A DNA stretch of 64,000 nucleotides, from contig JAODUP010000275.1 of NCBI GenBank assembly GCA_025642065.1, positions 1 to 64,000 of the forward strand. Reading direction: 5' to 3'. The translations under genes and the position numbers were made by a program. Shown piece after piece: positions 49,001 through 59,700 of the stretch. Each line of letters opens with the position of its first letter. Within the stretch, counting starts at the first letter, position 1. Source of the stretch: Paralvinella palmiformis (lineage: Eukaryota > Annelida > Polychaeta > Terebellida > Alvinellidae). Under the pieces are notes generated by a model, which did not search any database, was not told the DNA's origin, and saw only the letters and a program-made list of their open reading frames with translations.

Positions 49001-52000
49001 TTTCCACTAAATTGATGTCGATTCCTATTTGACATTAATACTATAGCATCCTGTATCAACCGTTTTTGGGATGAACGTGATCCATGGTATGGTTCATCCC
49101 AGACTTACGTTTCATATTGTTCACTTAACATATCATGGTGCTGTTTTGGCACAGTTGGCAATGCACGGCACAATATGGCAGATTTCCAGGAAGTTCGTAG
49201 TCTAATTATGATTACACTATTCCGCGTACCGTAAGTCCCGGCCATTAAGGCGACGTCTGTTTTTATGCCTAAAATATCATGATTTGTGGTAGTACCGTCC
49301 ATTAAGCCAACCTAAAATCTGAACTTTTCCCTGCAGTATTTCTGAGTGACATTTTGAACGCAGGAGATAGTTTTGTTTTCATAATTCTTTATTTGTACCA
49401 ATCATTCCAATGTGTTTTGTGTAATACTGTCAATAGATCAAGGTAAATTATAACGATCATTTACACAAACTGTTAGCGCATACATAGGACATTAAAGTTA
49501 AATTAATGGCGAGATAAAACATTCAGTGAACCACATATGAAGTCAATGACTTAGAAATAATTAGACGTATTGTCAATTACTAGATCTGGTCTACTGAGCC
49601 TTTGATGGTATGTTTTGGTCACTAACGTGGCAATAACCGAGACAGTGTAAATTACCGGTATATGAGGTCAGTTAGTAACTAACTCTCTATTGAAAGTGAA
49701 TTAATTAATCATTAATTATCCCATTATTAGTATAAATATGCCCAGACAAAATATGTAGACTATATGGGGGGTACCCTAATGTCTATGTTGCAAAACAAAT
49801 GAGATACAACACTTTTGGGTACGAGTTGTCTTGTTACCAATGCTGCCTTCGTGTAATGGGCCACTGAGTCCAACAACATTTATCCATAATTACAAAAATC
49901 TGATAATTCTACATATAAATATTGATTTTCATTATAAAGCTATGTATAATTATCATCAACTTGTTTCACTTCTATTTTCACTCCATGACTGCATGGGTTT
50001 AAATCAAAATGACGATTGGTGTCTGTTTGTATCTAGATCTAGACTAGTCTAGACGGCGGCTAACACACTGAAATTATTTCTCCCAATGACTGGATTTTTG
50101 ACACTGAAATAGCAGAAGCCATTAAGCTAACCCCCCAAAATAATGGTAAAAAAGTTTACAGAAAGTATCGGCTTAATGGCCGGGACCTATGATAATTCAT
50201 CTCACTGAACTGAATTTTCTCTATGGCATAACTTGTAGCACAGTTAGTCACAAACCTCTGGCAATTGGGTTCATATCCCAGCCTGGCTATGTCTGAAGGG
50301 TGTTTCACATTTCGCTTTTCCCTGTTACCTTTTGTGGAGGCCATACAGCAGCAATAGATACTATTGAAAAAGTGGGGCACCTCCATGGTCTAGCGGTAGC
50401 ATGTTGCACCACAGATCACTATCACCCATGTTCGAATCTTGGCATGGACATAGCTGAAGGTTGTTTCATCTTTCATTTCACTTCATTACATTTGGAGGTC
50501 ATTTAGCCTACCGTGTGCACAAAAGTGGCAGTAAAACATCAATCATCATCATCTGTTGAATAAAGTACTAATTTCTTGCTGAGTAAGCTAATGAGAGATG
50601 AACAGGGAGTTGGTAATTAGGTACAGTTCTTTGTAGGTCAGAAAAAATTATCAGATTTACTGTTTTACTTCAGCATTATTTTTATATAAGAATGCTCCCT
50701 TGTGAGTTGAGGTGTGTGATGGGTGGAAACAGGTCTGAGTGAGGGATAATAATATTGTAAATAATATTGTAAAGTGCCCTAGAGCAGCTTCTAGCTGAAT
50801 AGGGCACTATATAAATATCACATATTATTATTATATATATAACTGTGTTGGAACATTTTGAAAATGTATTATGTAAAAAATTAAAAAATAGCTAACAAAA
50901 ATTGGTAGGTTTAAAGGGGAAAATATTGTTAAATGAACCAGTTATTTTGTTCAAATCATTAGTATTCATTTGAATGCCAATTTGTTTTCCTAAGATGCCA
51001 CACACAGCCATACATCATGGTATCCAGATGGCACTACCAGCTCAAGTACACCGCTGGCACAACCAAGCCAAACTCTATAGGCTAACCAGTCCATATGGTT
51101 TGTTTAGGAGGTAGTTAGAAACAGTTAGCATAAGCAACCACTCTCACAAGTGGTTGCTATAGTTATGAAGCAGTTTCTCATTGCTGTGTTGTAGATGTTC
51201 TTAACCCTTCCAGCATGTTGTTGCTGTTCTGTCTAGATTGAATCTGTAAGATATTAATAATAATAATGACTACAAACTTATTTATTATAATGCCATACAT
51301 GGTAATGACTATCTTAAAATAGAAATTCACTGCTTTCAAAAAATATATGACAGTTATGATACGTAAATAACTAGGAGCAGTTTTTTGTGATTCGACTAGA
51401 AATGTCTATAAACTCGAAACTATGATTTAGCCGTATAGTTGGATGGTATTATTCACCTGTGGAAGGAAAGAATGAGCAGCGGTGATTATATTAAAAAAGT
51501 TAGGAAATGTTTTTATTTTGGCAAATAACTGACAAGTACCGTAATCTCCTGTGTATAGCACCCACTCGTGTATAAACCGCACCCATTGTTGACCATAAAA
51601 ATGTCCGGAAAACCTAGTTTTGGTGCAGCTGGACTTGCGCACCACTTTTCCATAATTCAGTACACCCTCTGCGTCTGATGGCCTGAGACAGATTTTGTTC
51701 CTACGGTCTGCAAAAAGGCCAAAAAGCTGTCTGTGACAACCTTTGATTTCCATTTGTAATTGATTTGATGTTATAATTAATAACCAAACTTGTCTCAATT
51801 GTGAGCAGTGATTTCTATTGTTTCCCTATTCAATTAAATATGACACATGTATAAGTGGAAATGTTTTGTGAGTTTTTACGTTATTTTTTTTTATCATCAC
51901 ACCTTTTATATTGATCTTTTTGATCCTTTGGTAATTAAAAGTGATAAAAGATAATAATTAGAGAAAAGGAAATTAAGTGATGTATTTTAATAACCATTAA

Positions 52001-55000
52001 CACAGTTCAATTAAGTTTACAGTATTATAAATAGCGATGCACATAGTCTTTTATTGGTGCTAACCTTATCACAGCTATATTTTCGATCACGATTTTAAGT
52101 AGATCGCCACAAAGTTCGAACTATTTATGTGTTTCTCGGTGAGGGGGAGTTATTGTTAATTTAAATATACAAGATTTCTAGGCTTGAAGACCGATTTACT
52201 GTAGAAATAACTTAAATAGTTTTGACGTGCAACTGACTATCATCATCTTGGATTATGCCGTGTGGTAGCCTAACCCACTTCTGTGTGGTGTTCAGGTGGG
52301 ATGGTGCGAAAATAATAATAAAAAGGTTAAAGGTCAATTTATTTTCTGGCAGTGGGTCTCAGCTGTGATCCGCAGGTTTGTAAAACAAGTATTCAAAAAA
52401 CAATGGCCTTAACAATAAAATATATATGTGTCAAAAAAATTCCTTAAATAAAATTGACACATTTACGACTGAAACAGTGAAAAGGGTGAGCGTTCTACAC
52501 GGAAGATTACGGTAATTACCAAGAAGCCATGTTGTTTTCTTTGTTTTGGAAACTTGTTAATTAATATTTATTCCTTTCATCATTCACAAAATCCTATTGT
52601 TTGGTGGGACATTCCCAGAAAATCAGCTACAAAAAAATTAAAACAAGTTTTCAAAAAAGCTCATTCTTGGCTAAAACTCAGATTACTTTAAATGTCATAA
52701 GACAGTTTTGAGGAGATGAGATGTTATTGTTTTGTTGGAAGTGGTATTTTAAAATTGATGTTGAAAATAATCATATGTTATGTTAATTTTGACCATTTAT
52801 TGGACTAAAATTATTATTATTAATACATTACTTTCTATAATTAATATAAGGTCCCTAAAACTGTCAGGTTTTAACATTTCCCGTTGTGTAGGGTTGCTAG
52901 GATCTTTGCTTCTATTAGATCTCCATTTTTCACCCTCATCTTTGACTCTTTGATCAATATGATATCACTCGCCAACAATATCACTACTGTAGGACAGCGG
53001 TTAGAGTACTGTGCTGTAAATCTTCAAGCTACTTGTGTTTTTTTAAGTATCTTTACTATGAAGTCGCCTCTTAGCCATATGTCTTAGTTTTGTCCATACA
53101 CTTGCTCGCTCGCTCACTCACTCTCTCACTAGTCAATAGCAGGTTGTATTTATTCAAAATATTCAAGTGTAGACTAGTGTGTTTTGATAAATATCAATAA
53201 ATATTTGGTCTTAATGGGCCTCTAATTATGGCTGTGTTTACCAACTGTACTGATACCAGTATTTGAAGTACATTTCATATAACTATAATGAGCCTGGCCT
53301 CTTTGTGAAGTAATTCAGCTAACCGTGTATTGTCTGGCTTTGGCCGTGATTATTATGATTTTGGTAATTTTGCCACTCGTCCTTCTCCATCACACATTTC
53401 TAGATACAGTTTTTTTTTTCATGATTAATTATACTTAACTCCCTTAGCGACCTAAGTGCGCAGATACACCATGCTCATCATTATGTGCTGTGTATATTGT
53501 AATCAGTATGGGGGGGTATGGTTTCAAAAATCAGTGGTAAGAAAGTCTGATTTTATAGATACACGGGGAAGAGAATTACATTATTTGGTTTATTAGTTAA
53601 TTGGGCATCAAGTAGCTAAGACAAAACTAAAACAAGACAGGCCTTATGTTATGTTATTCCTTATAGTTATGTCTATACGGCTCTAGTAAAGTCTTCGACG
53701 TGGCTGAAACCATCAATAATGAAGCCATTCAAGGTGAAACTATTGGAGGTGGTACTGTCAAGGGTGAAAACTCTCACAGATGAGTCTCGTTTGGATAAGT
53801 CAGCTATTCGTGAAATTTAGTGTCAAGGGGGCATAGTTTTGAAGGATGGTTCAGATGTGACATTTGTTTTCATCCAAATACACCACCCACCGCCACATTA
53901 TGTTAATTGAATAAAAAATGTTGCCATAATGGAAAAGGCAACTGTGCGTCTTGTGTCTAGCAAATTCAGTAGGTGTGAAAAAAATGCATTAAGATGGAAT
54001 GAGCGTGGTACATTGATGTGAGAAGTGTGTCGAAATTTAGTGCATTCTAAAAGTAAGCATTCATTACGGGTAAATAGTGTCTTGTTTGCTTTGGTGCGCA
54101 AACACACACGAATGCTTGCTCTATGTACAGATTATGTAAATAATATTATTTAAGATGTAAATACTCTGTAAATGTTAAGGCTTGATTTAATTCTAAAGTA
54201 TTTGTATTTAATATAAACCCTCATGGTAATTTCATAACCGAGTGTAGTGTTAACAGTTAAAGCTTTCCTGTTGATTAATGCTGTGGTTGATCTGTGATGC
54301 ACTTTCTGATGATGTGTTTTGTTTTTCTCAGTTGTTCATTCGATTAGCTTTCTGTTCAACTCACCACTCTTCTAACCAACTATGCACTCCCTCTATACCC
54401 AGGTTGATCACACTGTTATTGAATCCCGTTCCCGTGGCAACCTCTGGCCCATCCTTCATCGTTGGCATGACAACACACAGCGTTTTGAATTGACGAGTTC
54501 ATATGGCCTGTTCAGAACGTAAGCTATGGATCGCTGATTTTTTTTACACTCCAGGTAGATGGTTTATTTTATCCAACTGTAAATAAATCTGGGCTTGTAG
54601 CCCCATTTCTGGAATGAGTAGCACTTTGAGTGTATGTCTAAGATGAGACCAAATCAGTGCATTCATTCGTTCTTTCATCCAATCCTAATTTGTATTGGTA
54701 TAGTACGTTATTGAGTCTTGTGTCAAGTTTTATCTGATACATTTTAACTATTCAAGGCACTTTATTTTAAATGTTTAATTTTCAACATGTCTTGTTAAGA
54801 TTTCCAAGAGTTCCCCGAGAGCAGTCCTTTAGTATAGACAGTAGTGTACAATGAGATGTTCCTTCTCAATTCTCCAGGATTTCCCCAGGATTAGCCAGTC
54901 ATTATCATATTAAACATGTGTATTAGGTTGTCTACCTTATCTACAAATGTATTATTTACGAGATGTTAGTTTAGCTTCTTTGGGGGGTCTAGATTGAATG

Positions 55001-56665
55001 TTAATATTCAAAACTAGTAATCTGCCCCCTGCTGAATATTTTTGGTTTATTTAGCCAAGTGACTGGAGGCATTTATACCAAGGCGTGAATAAGCTATATT
55101 AGTATATTATTCATCTGTAGGTCATTTAAAACATTGTTATTATTATTAAATATTTATAATTATTATTAATTTAATATTCTGGAGCAGATTATTGGTATAG
55201 TTGGTAAAGTATCATTAGATAATCCCTGTTTACATACTTCCCATGAAACAAGTAAGAGGGTCTTCACATCTAACTTTCTGGCTTGTAGATTTGTTTACGT
55301 CGTGTTGTTGTTCTGTAGTACGTTTAACTCTTTATTATATGGCACTTGTGTTTGCAATCAATGTGTATCAGAAATATTGTACTTTTGCTTGCACTAATTA
55401 GCTTCATAGTTGTGTGTCATAATATAACTGTTAGTCATAATGTTTATGCATAGATAGATTTACAAATGGATGGAGATTGCTTGTTTACGTTTTATTTGTA
55501 ATTCTTTTTAAAAGTTTTTTATACGTTTTTAATTTGTGTCAATCTTTTAATTATATCCTGATGATTATCCTGATTTTGAAGATCTAATTTAATTATTTAT
55601 AATGAACAGGATGTTAAACTCTCTTACTGTAGTGTGTTTTGATCTGTATTGATTTCACTTTATATGCTTATTGTAACCAGAATGACAGGGGTCGGGGGTC
55701 GTCCAGAGGTCATTATTGAAGGCAGCAATGAGATCGATGATGGCTGGCAAGAATATCACTTCTTGTATAAACCTGGAAATGTCTCGGCTCCTTTATCCTG
55801 GGTTGGTGAGTCTCTATATGTACGTTTGTCTGCTCTCATTCTGTGTGTGTGTATGTGGGTGTGCATGCATGCTTTATAACTTACAAATGAACATTGCTTG
55901 ATTTTTTTAATATTTTTGCAGCACCTCACCAACCAAGACTTGATTGGCAGATGTGGTTTGCTGCCTTGGGAAGCTATGAACACAATCCTTGGTTCCTGAA
56001 TCTTGTCTATCGAATTCTGAATAATGAACCTGAAGGTTACTGGCAGTTTCACTATAATGATAATAAGATAAATAACATTTATTATAATTAGTATTATTAT
56101 TAAGTAATTTATTAAATTTAGAATAATTTAAAACAAATTGATGGATAGGTTTAACAGATGAGTCTTAAATAAAATTAGCATGTATAAACAGTGATTTAAT
56201 GAATTTTTCATGTCATCAGTGATATGCTGTGTGTGTATGTTGGACAATTTTTTTATGCTTCTAGTGATGGAGTTGATGGGCAAGAATCCATTTCCCCAGA
56301 AGCCACCCAAGTACATAAGAGCCACTCTCTATCACTACCATTTCACTACTTGGGATGAGAAGAGTGATCGGTTAGTACATAGTGTGCATGTATGAACTCT
56401 TTCACCATGTTTCATTTGTCTTTTCCAAGGAACTGTTTAATTTTCTATTTTGTTAAATTAAATGTTGTCCTTGTCAGTTTGTGTGGCAGCGGAGCTTCAT
56501 TGCTTGTATTCATTCTTATTTTTAGTTTTTCCAATGACGACTGGTGGGTTAGGACAAAGGTGAAAGAGTACTTACCGATACTCTCCAAAAAAGAGCCATC
56601 ATTTATTAATTACCTGAAGAATGCTGGCATATACAAAGTAAGCTGGTCATTATGTGTGTGTGTTT

Positions 56666-56760
<95 letters not shown>

Positions 56761-59700
56761 CATACCTTTTTTATTATTTGTTCAATGAAAGTATTGTCAT
56801 TATACCTACCCAGTTTACAAAGATGTTAAAATATGGCTCATGTTTGAATAATATCAAAGCTGGATCAATAATTAGGTTTTGTTAGCTACAATCAACCATA
56901 ATTATGCTCTCAGCATTTTCATGTACAGTTAAGTAATTATGCCTGCAAGGGTACCAAATCAAATAATAAGTAAATTAATTCATGATGAATGTGTTTACGA
57001 AGATACTGGTGTTATCAGGGGATGTGTTTATTATGTAAACTTCTCTTTATTATGTAAAGTTCCATCGTGTGATAGGTTAATAAAGTTGGTCATTCATATT
57101 CCATTTATTAAATGTGGTGATAATTAGTTTAGGTTGGGTCTCAATTAGAATGTGCTCAAGGGTGATATTCTCTTGTGTAGTATGGGCCACAGAATCTCAA
57201 CAAATTGGATGGTACATCTTCTCTGATGGGTGACAACATCATTATCTCATATCACCCTCCCTGAATGATATCAGTACTAATCCAATCCAGATTGCAATCT
57301 GAATTTGTTGGTTAGTGTAACTAGGAATGTGTTATCTAGAACTATCATATAAGTTAGATATGATCAAACCGAATCGAAGATGTAACAGCCACATGATATG
57401 GACATGCCTATTCTCTCTAAGTTACTGTATGTCGGTGGGATTTAGGCTTCTTAATGTACTCAATAAAAACCTTGAGCTGGCCCAAAGCAGCTCTGCCCAG
57501 TTAGTTAAGAGAAAAAAAGGAAGTGTGAATATGTTATTCCCACCGTTCATCATGCAGCTACACTGATTGTCAGTAAAGCAGAGGAGACAGTTTTAGAGCA
57601 ACCTCTTCACATATAAAACACCAGAATTTGGGCACAAACTGTTAAAAGTCACAGGATATCTTAAGTCTGTATCTTAATTGTCACTCGTGGAGCAACATTC
57701 TAAGCCAAAGTGCATGGGGGGAGGGGGGAGGGTTGGAGCATTCACTGTTTATGTGCCAAAACCTCAAAGTGATATGACAAAAATATTGATGCATATAGAA
57801 AAAAAGTGGTGATCTTAATTCAGAGTTGAAATTGTTTTCTGAAAGTTTATAATTAATTATGACATTGGTCAAATTTACTTGTGTGTGTTTGTGTGTACTA
57901 TAAGAATTATTCTGTGAACTTCGATGGCAGTTAAGCTTTCTATGTCTGCATTTATTGGTCTCATTTCTGCTAAGTGAATACGTTGTTGTAGCATATTTAG
58001 AGTTAGAGAATAAAGCGACCTAACACGATGGGCATGTCCTCGCGCACTATTTTATGATGTCATAGATATAATAATTAGACAAAATGTAAACTTCAGTAAC
58101 AGTGTTTGGGAGGGAAATCTCCAGCGAGTATTAACAAGAAGCAACAAACATAATCCAGTATGATTGGTTTAATTTGAGAGATGGATAGGCTGTTGGAAAA
58201 AAGTACATGATGACTTGTTACAGTTTGTGGAAGAATATGTGCAACCTTTTTACTTATCCTCTTCATCCCCAGTGGGAGATAAGGCTGGAACAACGATGTT
58301 CATTTTTGTTGTAGTTTCCATAATGGATTTGTTTTTACGGGAGGGACAACCTGGAGGACCAGGTGCTGGGTTTCATCTGGTCCCTCTGAGACTTGCCCAG
58401 AGTCCTTGAGACACCCAGACTCCCTCACCATCGGCAAGGTACCAGTACAGAGGAATATATGTTTAGTGTTACAGCCCCCACTTTGTGGAAAAGGTTGCCA
58501 GCAGATATTAGAAATGCGTCATCTCTTGAAATTTTTAATCTGTTCTAAAAACACTTTTATTCAAGGTCGTTTTCACAGATAAATAATAATTATCTTTTAA
58601 ATCTCATACAGCGTTTTTATAGACATATTATTTAGTGTATTATTATCTTACATATTATTTGTACAGCGCCTTTGAATGGCTCCTGCTAGTAAGGGTGCTT
58701 TGTTAAATATACATTATTATTATTATTATATGTTGTAGACAATACAATAGAAAAAAATGTATTGATTAATAAAAAAGGGATTTCTGTTTAGGGTAGGATA
58801 GTATAGGTCCATCTAGATTAGAATTGTTAATAAAATAATAATGTTAACTTGTAGAGGATAGTACATTCAAATAAGTTGACGTTAATGGGAATATTAGCTG
58901 TTTGTTTAGTGGAGGGATCAGCTGGTCATCTTATGTGTTGTTTTGGACCCTAGTGGTGAGATCTTCAAACAACGAAGCTTTTTTAAAGTAATTTTGGCTG
59001 CATATAAAGATTGTATAAAAATAGAGGTTGGATGTAAATGTAAAGTAAATATGTTGTGTGTCTCTTTATGTGAAATAGAAACTGTTTTGGTATTTAGAAT
59101 GTTTAGGGTCAGTTAATTTCCTTAAAATGGTTTAGCACATGCCTGCAGAGAAATGATTCTCTGGCTGAATGTTTACATACAAGTGAGAGTAAGTCGTTGT
59201 GTCGACAGTCAGCAGCTGATAACAAAGTATTAGTTAATGTTATGATTTAGATCTAGTTGAAGTTTAAAGTGCAAAATTGTATTTCTTCATCAGTTTGATA
59301 GATTACAGTTTTATCGTGATATTTATTATATGTTATGTTTCACAATGATTAAGTCTTGCGTTAGGTGATTCAGAATCACAAATACTGATGGCTTAGTACT
59401 ATTGCCATGTTTTTATCGGCTTAAATATCCAAACAGTTTTCATTTATTCTTCATGAATTAATTATCTGTTTTAATCATTTAACAAAAGTGGACGTACCTC
59501 AAGATCTGAATGAGTTCATCATAACTTCACTGATGCTTTTTTTTCTCTATTATAATAATACCATTGAGTCTTGTTATTGTTTTAAAAGATATGAAACTAC
59601 TTGGAAATCATATTTATCAGTTTGTCTACATTTTGTTAATATTTATATTCTATATAGGAAAAGAAAGACAACCCTGGAGGGGGAAACCCGAGACCATTCA

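Noticed and set aside
51427..51798. 123-codon minus-strand open frame
   Set aside because: Runs across the end of an inverted-repeat element; no transposase motif.
58215..58409. Possible extra LMF2 exon between exons 16 and 17
   Set aside because: Exon 16 (phase 0 out) joins exon 17 directly in frame and matches family spacing; no suitable acceptor/donor pair with matching phase was found here.
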